From the NCBI GenBank assembly GCA_030431875.1, contig JAUIIG010000008.1, positions 1-64,000 on the forward strand: 64,000 nucleotides of DNA, read 5' to 3'. Position numbers and translations under genes: made by a program. Positions within the stretch are counted from its first letter, which is position 1, and every line of letters begins with the position of its first letter. Shown piece by piece: positions 38,712-47,830 of this stretch. The notes under the pieces were generated by a model. It was given only the letters and a program-made list of their open reading frames with translations, had not been told where the DNA came from and searched no databases. This stretch comes from Alphaproteobacteria bacterium. GTDB lineage: Bacteria; Pseudomonadota; Alphaproteobacteria; Sphingomonadales; Sphingomonadaceae.

Positions 38712-39737
38712 GTGTCAGAGACATTGCCGAACACGATGTCGGTTATCGCGATCAGCGAACCGGGCGGACCGGACGTGCTGTCGCTGGAAACGCGCGAGGT
38801 GCAGCAACCGGGCAAGGGCGAGCTGCTGGTGCGGGTGAGCCATGCCGGGGTGAACCGCCCCGACTGCCTGCAACGCGCCGGCCGCTATCCGCCGCCCGCC
38901 AATGCCTCGCCGCTTCCCGGGCTGGAAATTGCAGGCAAGGTGGTCGCCCTTGGTGAGGGCGTGGATTCTGCCGAACTCGGCAAGCATGTCTGCGCGCTGG
39001 TGAACGGCGGCGGCTATGCCGAATATTGCATCGCTCGCCCCGAACATTGCCTGCCCGTGCCAGAGGGGCTCTCAATGGCTGAGGCGGCTGCAATTCCGGA
39101 GACGCTGTTCACCGTGTGGCACAACGTCTTCCAGCGCGGCTATGCCCGTGACGGCGAGACAATCCTTATCCACGGCGGCACCAGCGGCATCGGCACCATG
39201 GCCACCATGCTGGCCAAGCTGTTTGGCCTCACCGTCATCACCACCTGCGGCTCGGACGAGAAATGCGCCGCGTCGCTTTCGGTCGGGGCAGACCTCTCGC
39301 TGAACTACAAGGTGACCGATTTCGTCGATGCGGCGCGCGATTTTACCGGCGGCAAGGGCGTGGACCTGCTGCTCGATGTCGTTTCGGGCGACTACACCCA
39401 GCGCAACCTCGATACGCTGGCGGAGGACGGGCGCCTCGTGGTGATCGCCACGCTGGGCGGGCCCATGTCCGAGATCAACGTCGCCAAGATGATGGTGAAG
39501 CGGCAGTCGATCACCGGCTCTACGCTGCGCCCGCGCACCGACGTGTTCAAGGGCCTGCTGGCTGACGAGATATTCCGCGAGGTCTGGCCGCTGGTCGAGA
39601 CCGGCGAATTGCGCCCCGTGATGGACAAGACATATGCCATGGCCGATGCGGCCCTGGCCCATACCCGCATGGAAGCGGGCGAGCACGTCGGCAAGATCGT
39701 GCTCGCAATAACCGGAGAGAATGCCTCAAATGACTGA
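38712..39737 (+). CDS. NAD(P)H-quinone oxidoreductase, zinc-free MDR family
   Basis: From GTG 38712 (AGGGGAAG upstream; 341 aa) the protein has the GroES-like N-domain of quinone reductases (HAGVNRPDCLQRAGRYPPP) and no zinc cysteines. The nucleotide-binding motif GGTSGIGTMATMLAK follows. It resembles the PIG3/QorA type, which reduces quinones with NADPH. ATG 38736 is an alternative start. It overlaps the next gene by 8 nt (ATGACTGA). Confidence 0.9.
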   Translation: MSETLPNTMSVIAISEPGGPDVLSLETREVQQPGKGELLVRVSHAGVNRPDCLQRAGRYPPPANASPLPGLEIAGKVVALGEGVDSAELGKHVCALVNGGGYAEYCIARPEHCLPVPEGLSMAEAAAIPETLFTVWHNVFQRGYARDGETILIHGGTSGIGTMATMLAKLFGLTVITTCGSDEKCAASLSVGADLSLNYKVTDFVDAARDFTGGKGVDLLLDVVSGDYTQRNLDTLAEDGRLVVIATLGGPMSEINVAKMMVKRQSITGSTLRPRTDVFKGLLADEIFREVWPLVETGELRPVMDKTYAMADAALAHTRMEAGEHVGKIVLAITGENASND

Positions 39738-40611
39738 CCGTGCCGACCTCTATGCCCACGCCGATGCCTATCTCGCCGCCCTGGCCAAGCGCGATTCGGC
39801 CAGCCTGCCCTGGGCAGACAACGCTGTCTTCACCGAGAACAATGTCCAACTCGCGACGGACGACGGCCTGTGGAACACCTGCGACGCGGTCGATCCCAAC
39901 TACGACCTGAAGATTGCCGACACCAAGACCGGCGAGGTCAGCTGGATCGGCCACATTGTCGAAGGACCGGACACCGCCGTCATGTGCCTGCGGCTCAAGA
40001 TCGTTGGCGGCAAGATTGCCGAGGCCGAGACGATCGTCTGCCGTCCGCACGAGCTTGGCCCGTTCCCGAACATCGATCCGGACCGCCGCCCGCGAGCGCT
40101 GTTCCTGGAGGATGTGCCCGAAGGCGAGCGGAGCACCCGCGAGGAGCTGATCCGCATCTCAGACGGCTATTTCGAGACGCTCGAGCTGAACGACGGCACC
40201 CTGCATTCCGAATTCACCGACGGCTGCGACCGCATCGAGAACGGGCTGCAGACGACCAATACCGAGATCGAAGGCTATCCCATCGCGCGCATGGGTTGTG
40301 CGGACCAGTTCCGCCTTGGCCAGTACAAGTACGACGATCGCCTGCGCGACCGGCGCTTCCCGCTCGTCGACGAGGAAAAGGGCGTAGTGCTGGCGGCCGG
40401 CTTCATTGACCATGCCGGCAAGCTGATCGACCTGACCTGGACCGACGGCAGCAAGCACAAGTCGATCTTCCACTTCCCGCACTCCTTCGTGCTGCTGGAA
40501 ATGTTCAAGATTGTCGGCGGCAAGATCGCGGAAGTGGAGGCAGTTTTCGTCACCGTGCCGTATAACATGCCATCACCGTGGGTCGCGCCGCAGCCCTATG
40601 TGGTGCACTGA
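39730..40611 (+). CDS. Two-domain SnoaL-like protein with internal duplication
   Basis: The 293-aa protein has two similar halves. Each starts with helix-rich sequence and ends in a near-identical strand: LKIVGGKIAEAETIV and FKIVGGKIAEVEAVF. This suggests duplicated NTF2/SnoaL-type domains. I cannot name a reaction. ATG 39721 is an alternative start, but GGAGA is only 2 nt from it; 39730 has 11-nt spacing and overlaps the oxidoreductase stop. Coupling to a quinone oxidoreductase gene suggests a shared small-molecule pathway. Confidence 0.75.
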   Translation: MTDRADLYAHADAYLAALAKRDSASLPWADNAVFTENNVQLATDDGLWNTCDAVDPNYDLKIADTKTGEVSWIGHIVEGPDTAVMCLRLKIVGGKIAEAETIVCRPHELGPFPNIDPDRRPRALFLEDVPEGERSTREELIRISDGYFETLELNDGTLHSEFTDGCDRIENGLQTTNTEIEGYPIARMGCADQFRLGQYKYDDRLRDRRFPLVDEEKGVVLAAGFIDHAGKLIDLTWTDGSKHKSIFHFPHSFVLLEMFKIVGGKIAEVEAVFVTVPYNMPSPWVAPQPYVVH

Positions 40612-40722
40612 CTCCCGGTTGTCATAGTGTCGCCGAAGTGCCGCAGGACTGTGGCCACCCTGTAACAAACAAGACTCATAGAATCGAAGCCAGACCCATG
40701 GCGACAAGGGACCCTGGCTTCG

Positions 40723-41625
40723 ATGTTCGGCTCATACCTTGAAGGCGATTTTGGCAACGGCAGGCAGGCCTCTGCTTTCCCAGACCTCGACCGGCACCAG
40801 CCCAGCGTTCCCGAGCGCCCGCTGGAGAAGCGGCGCAAGTACCGCACGGTGTGGATTTCCGACGTGCACCTGGGCACCAAGGGCTGCAATGCAGAGCTGC
40901 TGATCGACTTCCTCGACTCGGTCGATAGCGAGACCATGTACCTCGTCGGCGACATCATCGACGGCTGGCGGTTGAAGAAGAAGTTCTACTGGCCCGACGC
41001 GCACAACGATATCGTCTGGCGCCTGCTCAAGCGCGCCAAGCGCGGCACCCGGATCGTCTATATCCCCGGCAACCACGACGAGATGTTCCGCCAGTTCACC
41101 GGCATGCATTTCGGCGGAATCGAGATCCGCCGCGCGGCCTTCCACGATACCGCTGATGGCCGCCGCCTGATGGTGCTGCACGGTGACGAGTTCGATGCCG
41201 TCATGCTGTCGCACCGCTGGCTCGCCTTCGTCGGGGATGCGCTCTATCATTTCATGATGGGCCTGAACCGCTGGGTGAACGCCGTGCGCAAGGCGCTGGA
41301 CCTGCCTTATTGGTCGCTCAGCAAGATGGCCAAGCACAAGGTGAAGAACGCGGTCGAATTCATCGGCAAGTACGAGGAAGTGGTCGCGCGTGCGGCCGCC
41401 GAGCGCGGGGTCGACGGGGTCGTCTGCGGGCATATCCACACCGCGGAACACCGCATGCTGGACGGCGTTGAATACTGGAACGACGGCGACTGGGTCGAAG
41501 GCTGCAATGCCCTGGTCGAGCACGCCGACGGACGGATGGAGATCCTCAACTGGCCAGAGGAAGTTGCCAAGCGTGCCCAAGCGGAGCAGCAAGGGGAACG
41601 GCCCGAGGTGGCAGAAGCTGCCTGA
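40723..41625 (+). CDS. UDP-2,3-diacylglucosamine pyrophosphatase-like metallophosphoesterase
   Basis: The 300-aa calcineurin-like phosphoesterase has the metal motifs WISDVHLGTKG, VGDIIDGW, IPGNHDE, VLHGDEFD and VCGHIHTAEH. These match LpxH-type sequences, though LpxH itself is ~240 aa and many alphaproteobacteria use LpxI, so lipid A synthesis is not certain. The first ~40 residues are a less conserved extension. GACTC and GAATC lie just upstream (40673 and 40681). It is followed by a glycosyltransferase gene after 19 bp. Confidence 0.85.
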   Translation: MFGSYLEGDFGNGRQASAFPDLDRHQPSVPERPLEKRRKYRTVWISDVHLGTKGCNAELLIDFLDSVDSETMYLVGDIIDGWRLKKKFYWPDAHNDIVWRLLKRAKRGTRIVYIPGNHDEMFRQFTGMHFGGIEIRRAAFHDTADGRRLMVLHGDEFDAVMLSHRWLAFVGDALYHFMMGLNRWVNAVRKALDLPYWSLSKMAKHKVKNAVEFIGKYEEVVARAAAERGVDGVVCGHIHTAEHRMLDGVEYWNDGDWVEGCNALVEHADGRMEILNWPEEVAKRAQAEQQGERPEVAEAA

Positions 41626-41644
41626 GGGGAGCGGGAGCGGTAGC

Positions 41645-42688
41645 ATGCGGATAGCTGTCATCACCGACGCCTGGTTGCCGCAGGTAAACGGCGTGGTGCG
41701 CACTCTGACCGAGGTGATCGCCGAACTGCGCAGCCGCGGCCACGTGGTCGAAGTCACCTCGCCCGACCTTTATCGCTCGATACCTGCGCCCTCTTACCCT
41801 GAAATCCGGTTGGCACTGGTCGGCCCGCGCACCGTGGCCAGGCGGATCGAGGCTTTCCGGCCCGACGCGATCCACATTGCCACCGAAGGCCCGCTCGGCT
41901 GGGCGGCGCGGCGCTACTGCCTGCGCAAGAAGCTGCCTTTCACGACGGCCTATCACACCCAGTTCCCGGACTATGTCGCGCGTCGCACGCATCTGCCCGC
42001 CAGCTGGTTCTGGCCCTTCATCCGGCGCTTCCACGGCCCCGCCATGCGCACCATGGTGGCGACCGAAACGATCCGCGCGCAATTGCGCGAACAGGGTGTC
42101 GGTCCGCTCCATCACTGGAGTCGCGGGGTAGAGGTGGAGACCTTTCATCCTGACCATGCGCCGCCAGACCTGTTCTTCACCCTGCCGCGCCCGATCCAGC
42201 TCTATGTTGGACGCGTCGCCGTGGAGAAGAACATCGAGGCCTTCCTCGCCAACGAGCACCCCGGCTCCAAGGTCGTGGTCGGTAGTGGCCCTGCGCTGGA
42301 GAAACTGCAGGCGCAGTTCCCCGATGCGCACTTCCTCGGCAAGCGCACCGGCGATGACCTCGCCGCCTGCTACGCGGGCGCGGACATTTTCGTCTTCCCC
42401 AGCAAGACAGACACATTCGGACTGGTGATGATCGAGGCGCTGGCCTGCGGGACGCCCGTTGCCGCCTATCCGGTGCCGGGTCCGCTTGACGTGCTGGAGC
42501 CTGAAAGCGGCGTCATGTCGGAGCGATTGGAGGATGCCATTGCGGGTGCGCTCAAGCTCGATCGCGCCACTTGCCACCGCTTGGGCAAGGGCTTCAGCTG
42601 GGAGGCGAGCGCTGACCAGTTCGTTGCCGGACTCGCGCCGGATGCGGGCGAAAACGCGGCTGTCGGCCTAACCAGGGCGCCCGCCTGA
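41645..42688 (+). CDS. GT4-type glycosyltransferase
   Basis: The 347-aa GT-B glycosyltransferase has an N-terminal acceptor domain (VITDAWLPQVNGVVRTLTEV) and a C-terminal donor domain (LYVGRVAVEKNIEAFL, FPSKTDTFGLVMIEALACGTPVAAYP) containing the E-x7-E motif. It resembles lipid or alpha-mannosyl glycosyltransferases paired with metallophosphoesterases in alphaproteobacteria. The likely target is a membrane lipid headgroup, by inference from context. A terminator hairpin follows at 42765. Confidence 0.87.
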   Translation: MRIAVITDAWLPQVNGVVRTLTEVIAELRSRGHVVEVTSPDLYRSIPAPSYPEIRLALVGPRTVARRIEAFRPDAIHIATEGPLGWAARRYCLRKKLPFTTAYHTQFPDYVARRTHLPASWFWPFIRRFHGPAMRTMVATETIRAQLREQGVGPLHHWSRGVEVETFHPDHAPPDLFFTLPRPIQLYVGRVAVEKNIEAFLANEHPGSKVVVGSGPALEKLQAQFPDAHFLGKRTGDDLAACYAGADIFVFPSKTDTFGLVMIEALACGTPVAAYPVPGPLDVLEPESGVMSERLEDAIAGALKLDRATCHRLGKGFSWEASADQFVAGLAPDAGENAAVGLTRAPA

Positions 42689-42764
42689 GCGGCTCCCCCA
42701 AAGCGACCGTGAGTCAAAAGCTTGCCCACTGGCGGCAAACAGACTACATCATGGCCCACATAAC

Positions 42765-42795
42765 GGCCGTCCCGCGAGGGGCGGCCCTTTTATTT
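42765..42795 (+). terminator. Intrinsic terminator after the glycosyltransferase gene
   Basis: GGCCGTCCC-GCGA-GGGGCGGCC (one G-U pair) followed by CTTTTATTT. It ends 18 bp before the TrcR start, so it may also act as an attenuator or 5'-UTR hairpin for trcR. Confidence 0.65.
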
Positions 42796-42812
42796 CCAGA
42801 CGGAGAAATGCC

Positions 42813-43565
42813 GTGGCTGACCAAGCCAAGCCCCTGATGCCCCACGCGACCGCCAGCTGGCTGGTCGACAACACTGCGCTGAGCTTCACGCAGATCGCCG
42901 ACTTCTGCGGCCTGCACATCCTCGAAGTGCAGGCGATGGCGGACGACCTTGCCGGTGCCAAATACACCGGTCGCGATCCGGTGCACTCGGGCGAGCTGAC
43001 GCACGAGGAAATCGAGCGCGGCCAGGCAGACCCGAACTATTCGCTGGTGATGCAGAAGGCTCCGGTCGACGTCAGCCGCACCAAGGGTCCGCGCTACACC
43101 CCGGTGTCGAAGCGCCAGGACAAGCCCGACGGCATCGCCTGGATCCTGCGCAACCACCCGGAAATCTCCGACGCGCAGATCGGCCGCCTGATCGGCACCA
43201 CCCGCAACACGATCAACGCGATCCGCGAGCGCAGCCACTGGAACATCCAGAATATCACGCCGAAGGACCCGGTGACCCTGGGCCTGTGTTCGCAGCGTGA
43301 ACTCGATGCAGCCGTGGCCAAGGCGGCCAAGCGTGCCGCTGCAGCTGCACCGGAAGTCGAAGGTGCAGAGGCCGAAGTCGCCGCACCTGCCACGCCGCGC
43401 GATGACAAGCAGGAACTGATTGCCGAACTGCGCCGCGAGCGCGAGGAAGCGGTCAAGGCTGCTGCCGAAGCGGCGCAGGAAGCCGAAGCCGAAGCATGGC
43501 TCGAAAAGAAGCGTGCTGCCGAAGAAGCTGGCGAAACCGAAGAAGCCGATCCGTCCGCGCTCTGA
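42813..43565 (+). CDS. trcR: Cell cycle transcriptional regulator TrcR (DUF1013)
   Basis: The 250-aa protein starts at GTG 42813 (MADQAKPLMPHATASWLVDN). The DUF1013 body includes FTQIADFCGLHILEVQAMAD and a second helix-turn-helix-like stretch (EISDAQIGRLIGTTRNTINAIRE). The C-terminal ~75 residues are an Ala/Glu-rich coiled coil, longer than I expect for the Caulobacter protein. TrcR is described as an RNA-polymerase-associated cell-cycle regulator. It is monocistronic here, between two hairpins. Confidence 0.85.
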   Translation: MADQAKPLMPHATASWLVDNTALSFTQIADFCGLHILEVQAMADDLAGAKYTGRDPVHSGELTHEEIERGQADPNYSLVMQKAPVDVSRTKGPRYTPVSKRQDKPDGIAWILRNHPEISDAQIGRLIGTTRNTINAIRERSHWNIQNITPKDPVTLGLCSQRELDAAVAKAAKRAAAAAPEVEGAEAEVAAPATPRDDKQELIAELRREREEAVKAAAEAAQEAEAEAWLEKKRAAEEAGETEEADPSAL

Positions 43566-43598
43566 TCGCGGCCTGATCGCCCTTACGGCAAAGGAAGT

Positions 43599-43620
43599 GG
43601 GCGGCCTCAACGGGCCGCCC
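43599..43620. terminator. Bidirectional hairpin between convergent trcR and bactofilin genes
   Basis: GGGCGGCC and GGCCGCCC form an 8-bp stem. The plus-strand tail is C/T rich without a clean U-run. Confidence 0.5.
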
Positions 43621-43656
43621 ATCCCTCCCAAACTGTAAGTCTGCTTGCTTGGCCAG

Positions 43657-44064
43657 TTAGCCGGCGAGCGACATCTTGCGCTGGCCATCGTCGGCAAGCG
43701 GAGCCGGGCTGCCCTGAGCTTGCGCCTTTGCGGCCGTAGCCTTGGCGCGCAGTGGGGCAAAACGGCCGTCCACGGCGGCACCCTGTTCGATGGTCAGGGT
43801 GTCGTAGCTGACATCACCTGTGATCTTGGCACTCTTCAGCACGATGAGGTCGCGCACTTCGATCGTGCCCTGCACTTCGCCGGCGAGGCGGGCGCTCTCG
43901 GCCTTGATCTCGCCTTCGACGCGGCTGGATTCGCCCTGCACCAGGCTGGCGCAAGCGATGTTGCCGACAACCTTGCCGTCAACGTGCAGGTCTACCGAAG
44001 CCTCGATATCGCCGCGGATGGTGACGTCCGAGCCGATCACCGAAAAGGTGCTGCCGCTAGCCAT
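43657..44064 (-). CDS. Bactofilin (polymerising cytoskeletal protein)
   Basis: From ATG 44064 (MASGSTFSVIGSDVTIRGDI) the protein is 135 aa. It is a short right-handed beta-helix core of repeated G-rich strands (VVGNIACASLVQGESSRVEGEIKAESARLAGEVQGTIEV) with disordered ends. Bactofilins self-assemble without nucleotide. The longer track start lies within the upstream M23 gene. The 8-nt overlap with that M23 peptidase gene implies coupled synthesis, as in other alphaproteobacteria where bactofilin positions an M23 endopeptidase. Confidence 0.9.
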   Translation of the reverse strand: MASGSTFSVIGSDVTIRGDIEASVDLHVDGKVVGNIACASLVQGESSRVEGEIKAESARLAGEVQGTIEVRDLIVLKSAKITGDVSYDTLTIEQGAAVDGRFAPLRAKATAAKAQAQGSPAPLADDGQRKMSLAG

Positions 44065-45235
44065 CGATTTCGTCGCCTGACTCGCTGGCGTTCGGGGCGA
44101 ATTCTGCTCGGATCTGCTCGAGAACATGGGGGGCTGTCTCCAGGAAGGGCCGCGGGTTCACGGCGCGGCCGTTGATGCGCACTTCGAAGTGCAGGTGCGG
44201 ACCGGTCGAGCGCCCGGTGTTGCCGATGGCGCCAATCAGGTCGCCCGGGTTGACCGTTTCGCCAGCCCGTGTGTTGAAGCGCGACATGTGGGCGTAGCGG
44301 GTGATCATGCCGGCACCGTGGTCGATCTCGACGACGTTGCCGTAGCCCGACTTGCGACCCACGAAGGATACGGTGCCCGCGGCAGCAGCTACGATCGGCG
44401 AGCCGGTGGGGCCGCGGAAATCGAGGCCGCTGTGCATGGCGGCGCGACCGGTGAAGGGATCGCGGCGATAGCCGAAGCCCGAGCTGATCGAGCCGATATC
44501 GGCAGGCATGTACTGCGGGATCTGGTCAAGGCCGCGCTCCAGCGCGCTCATGCGGGCGAGGCTGAGGCCGAGGCGTTCGAAGCGCGGATCGAGCGAACCG
44601 TCGCCTTCGGACGTCATGCTTTCCAGCGGACCACCCATGGCGCTCTCGTTGGCGGCAGCGACGGCGCGCGGATCGAGACCCAGCTGGCGGATTGCCTGCT
44701 CGGCGCGAGCGGCACGGCGGTCGGCATAGAGCGTCAGCCGTTCGACGAAGGCGAGCTGGCGCGCTTCCATCCGGGCAATACCTTCGGCCTCGGGGAAGGC
44801 ATCGCGGATCATCGAGATCAGCTCTTCGCTTTCAGCCGTGGAATCGGTGACCGTGTGGCCGGCATCGCCCATCACGTCTTCGGGCAGCATGTCGACGATG
44901 CCGTCGAGCATGTCCTGCCGCGCCTGCAGGTCAGCCAGCGTGGCGTCGATATCTTCCGAATAGGCGTCGAAGCGTTCTTCCGAGGTGGCGACTTGTGCTT
45001 CGCGCTCCAGCAACGAGGCACGCTCGTTGCTGGCCTGCCACTGGCTGATCGCCATGAAGCCCATCGAACCGGCCCAGCCAACGGCGACTGCCAGGGCGAG
45101 CCCGGCGGCGCCCATCTGCATGCGAGTGGTTATGGTGAGAAAGCGAACCTGCCCCTGCGAACGCATGAAAAACTCGCGTTCCGGAAACATGGCCCGCAGG
45201 CGTGCCCAAAATCCGCCTGTGGTTTGTTGCGACAA
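44057..45235 (-). CDS. Bactofilin-associated M23 metallopeptidase (LmdC-like)
   Basis: The 392-aa protein has a cytoplasmic N-terminus of ~38 residues, one membrane helix (about 39-62), a periplasmic coiled coil (~65-220) and a C-terminal LytM domain. That domain has HSGLDFRGPTGSPI, ITRYAHMSRF and HLHFEVR, so the zinc and catalytic residues are present. A gene arrangement of M23 plus bactofilin is known from stalked and budding alphaproteobacteria, where the pair shapes the cell. The short cytoplasmic end is where bactofilin would bind. Confidence 0.88.
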   Translation of the reverse strand: MSQQTTGGFWARLRAMFPEREFFMRSQGQVRFLTITTRMQMGAAGLALAVAVGWAGSMGFMAISQWQASNERASLLEREAQVATSEERFDAYSEDIDATLADLQARQDMLDGIVDMLPEDVMGDAGHTVTDSTAESEELISMIRDAFPEAEGIARMEARQLAFVERLTLYADRRAARAEQAIRQLGLDPRAVAAANESAMGGPLESMTSEGDGSLDPRFERLGLSLARMSALERGLDQIPQYMPADIGSISSGFGYRRDPFTGRAAMHSGLDFRGPTGSPIVAAAAGTVSFVGRKSGYGNVVEIDHGAGMITRYAHMSRFNTRAGETVNPGDLIGAIGNTGRSTGPHLHFEVRINGRAVNPRPFLETAPHVLEQIRAEFAPNASESGDEIDG

Positions 45236-45364
45236 AAGTGACCCCGTACGTCCCGTGTGTTCTTGTTGGGGCGTAGGGATAGCGAGCGCGGTCCGTACGT
45301 CGATAGCTGGGTGTTAACCTTTGGGGCGAATCGAACCCGAACTGCGATGAAGCGTTCCGGCAGG

Positions 45365-45445
45365 GGAAATTTTCTTCCCGATCGCGGGAACCAATCGCGA
45401 TTCGAGCGTTTGCGGGGGCACCGGAAATTGCTTCCCGATTCGCCC
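45365..45445. repeat. Imperfect direct repeat in the proA leader
   Basis: GGAAATTTTCTTCCCGATCGC (45365) and GGAAATTGCTTCCCGATTCGC (45423) are 21-nt near-copies 58 bp apart, upstream of proA. Each half also has GGAA...TTCC dyad symmetry, so they could be operators. Confidence 0.45.
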
Positions 45446-45481
45446 CTGACTCGCGCGCTTCCGGATGTTAGGTGCGCCCGC

Positions 45482-46756
45482 ATGAACGACAAATTGCACA
45501 AAGACGACGACTTTACCGCGCTGGTGAAAGACCTGGCGCTCAAGGGCCGCGCTGCCCAGCGATTGCTGGCGCGCGCGAGCGATGAAAAGAAGGCGGAAGG
45601 CCTGCGCCAAGCCGCCAAGGCGATCCGGGCCCAGGCTGATGCCATCCTGGCGGCCAATGCAGAGGACCTGGCAGCTGGCGAGGCGCGCGGCCTCAGCCCT
45701 GCCATGCTCGACCGGCTCAAGCTGGATGCCGACCGGCTCGAAGGCATTGCCTCGGCGGTCGAGAATGTCGCCAGCCTGCCGGACCCGGTCGGCGAAGTGA
45801 TCGCGCGCAGCGAAGCGCCCGCCGGCATGGTGCTTGAACGTCGCCGCATTCCCATCGGCCTGATTGGCATCATCTACGAAAGCCGACCCAACGTGACGGT
45901 GGATGCCGCCGCCCTGTGCCTGCGCTCGGGCAATGCCGCCCTGCTGCGCGGCGGCAGCGAGGCAATCCATTCCAACAAGGCGCTGCACGCCGCATTTACC
46001 GAAGGGCTGGAAGCAGCAGGCTTGCCCGCCGATTCCATCCAGCTGATGCCGACGCAGGACCGTGCTGCCGTGGGCGCCATGCTCAAGGCGGCCGGCCTCG
46101 TCGACATGATCGTGCCGCGCGGCGGCAAGGGGCTGGTGGAGCGCGTGCAGAATGATGCCCGCGTGCCCGTGCTCGCCCACCTCGACGGGATCTGCCACAC
46201 CTACATCCACGCCTCGGCTGATCCGGCCATGGCCAAGGAGATCGCGGTCAACGCCAAGATGCGCCGCACGGGCATTTGCGGGGCGATGGAGACTCTTCTC
46301 ATCGACACCAATTTCCCCGCAGCCGCCGAGGTGCTGGCGGCGCTGGCCGACAAGGGCTGCGAACTGCGCGGCAACCGCCGTGCGCAGGCCATCGATTCCC
46401 GCGTGAAGCCGGCCAGCGACGAGGACTGGGACACCGAATACCTCGCTGCCATTCTCTCGGTCGCCGTGGTCGACGGCATCGACGAGGCGATGGAGCACAT
46501 TGCGGCGCATTCGTCGGGCCATACCGAGGCGATCATCGCCAGCGACGAGGAGGCTGCACAGCGCTTCCTTGACGAGGTCGACAGCGCCATCGTCATGCAC
46601 AATGCGTCCAGCCAGTTCGCCGATGGCGGCGAATTCGGCCTCGGTGCGGAAATCGGCATCGCCACCGGCCGCCTGCATGCACGCGGACCGGTGGCGCTGG
46701 AGGGCCTGACGACCTACAAGTGGCAGGTGCGCGGACAGGGCCAGGCGCGGCCCTGA
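45482..46756 (+). CDS. proA: Gamma-glutamyl phosphate reductase
   Basis: From ATG 45482 (MNDKLHKDDDF) the protein is 424 aa, the usual length. It has IYESRPNVTVDAAALCLRSGN, the NADPH-binding region and the catalytic Cys in RRTGICGAMETLL. It reduces glutamyl-5-phosphate to the semialdehyde in proline synthesis. The track start at 45257 would require ~75 extra residues of atypical sequence. proB is not adjacent. The 246-bp leader shares the divergent promoter region with the M23/bactofilin genes and holds a direct repeat. Confidence 0.95.
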   Translation: MNDKLHKDDDFTALVKDLALKGRAAQRLLARASDEKKAEGLRQAAKAIRAQADAILAANAEDLAAGEARGLSPAMLDRLKLDADRLEGIASAVENVASLPDPVGEVIARSEAPAGMVLERRRIPIGLIGIIYESRPNVTVDAAALCLRSGNAALLRGGSEAIHSNKALHAAFTEGLEAAGLPADSIQLMPTQDRAAVGAMLKAAGLVDMIVPRGGKGLVERVQNDARVPVLAHLDGICHTYIHASADPAMAKEIAVNAKMRRTGICGAMETLLIDTNFPAAAEVLAALADKGCELRGNRRAQAIDSRVKPASDEDWDTEYLAAILSVAVVDGIDEAMEHIAAHSSGHTEAIIASDEEAAQRFLDEVDSAIVMHNASSQFADGGEFGLGAEIGIATGRLHARGPVALEGLTTYKWQVRGQGQARP

Positions 46757-46780
46757 CCCGCCGCGAAGGGGAGGACAGCG

Positions 46781-47830
46781 ATGCGTTACAACCGGCTCGG
46801 CAATTCCGGACTCGTGGTCTCCGAGCTCTGCCTCGGTGCCATGACCTTTGGCACCACACCTTCGGCCTTCTTCCAGCATGACCTCGACCAGGCAGGATCG
46901 ACCGCGCTGGTGAAGCAGGCGCTGGATGCCGGGGTGAACTTCATCGACACGGCCAATGTCTATTCGATGGGCCAGTCCGAAGAGTTTGTCGGTGGTGCCT
47001 TGCGCGATCTCGGTGTGGCGCGCGACGAGGTGGTGATCGCCACCAAGGGCATGGGGCCGATGGGAGAAGGTCCCAACGACGGCGGCTATGGCCGCTACCA
47101 CCTGCTGCACCAGGTCGACGCCAGCCTGCAGCGGCTGGGGCTGGACCATGTCGATCTCTACCAGATCCACGGCTGGGACCCGAACGCCCCGATCGAGGAA
47201 GGCCTGCGTGCGATGGAGGACATCGTCCGTTCGGGCCGCGCGCGATATATCGGCGTTTCCAACTGGGCCGCATGGCAGATCACCAAGGCGCTGGGCATTG
47301 CCGAGCGGCGCGGGTGGGACAAGTTCATTTCCAACCAGGCGCTCTATGCCGTCACCGCGCGCGAGCTGGAACGCGAGCTGGTGCCGATGATGCTGTCCGA
47401 AGGGCTCGGCCTGATGGTTTGGAGCCCGCTGCTGGGCGGCCTGCTGTCGGGCAAGTATGATCTTGGCGAAGATGGCGTGAGCGGTGAAGGCCGCCGCGCC
47501 AAGCTCGATTTTCCCAAGGCCGACAAGGCCTTGGCCGAGCAGGCCGTCGAAGCCATGCGCCTCATGGCAGAGCAACGCGGCGTCACCGTGCCAGCCATCG
47601 CGCTCGCCTGGCTGCTCCACCAACCAGTAACCGGATCGGTTATTATTGGGGCCAAAAGAGAGGAGCAATTGGCACAAAACCTCGCGGCCACCGACGTGGA
47701 GCTGTCCTCCCACGAACTGGCCGTGCTGAACGCCATCGGCCAACTCGAGCACGAATATCCCTCGTGGGCCCTCGAGGCGCAGAATACTCGCCATGGCTTT
47801 CGCGTGTCCGAGCGGCGGCCTGCCGAATAA
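46781..47830 (+). CDS. Aldo/keto reductase
   Basis: The 349-aa TIM-barrel enzyme has the catalytic tetrad context: Asp and Tyr in DTANVYSMGQSEEF, Lys in VIATKGM and His in YQIHGWD. NADPH-binding SVIIGAKREEQL is near the C-terminus. It resembles the YajO/Tas-like AKR group; the substrate is unknown. It sits 24 bp after proA and its stop codon overlaps the nadD start (TAATG). Confidence 0.9.
   Translation: MRYNRLGNSGLVVSELCLGAMTFGTTPSAFFQHDLDQAGSTALVKQALDAGVNFIDTANVYSMGQSEEFVGGALRDLGVARDEVVIATKGMGPMGEGPNDGGYGRYHLLHQVDASLQRLGLDHVDLYQIHGWDPNAPIEEGLRAMEDIVRSGRARYIGVSNWAAWQITKALGIAERRGWDKFISNQALYAVTARELERELVPMMLSEGLGLMVWSPLLGGLLSGKYDLGEDGVSGEGRRAKLDFPKADKALAEQAVEAMRLMAEQRGVTVPAIALAWLLHQPVTGSVIIGAKREEQLAQNLAATDVELSSHELAVLNAIGQLEHEYPSWALEAQNTRHGFRVSERRPAE

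Noticed and set aside
45314-47794. 826-aa minus-strand ORF across proA and the aldo/keto reductase gene
   Set aside because: It covers known genes in antisense and has His/Gln-rich composition typical of a G+C shadow frame.
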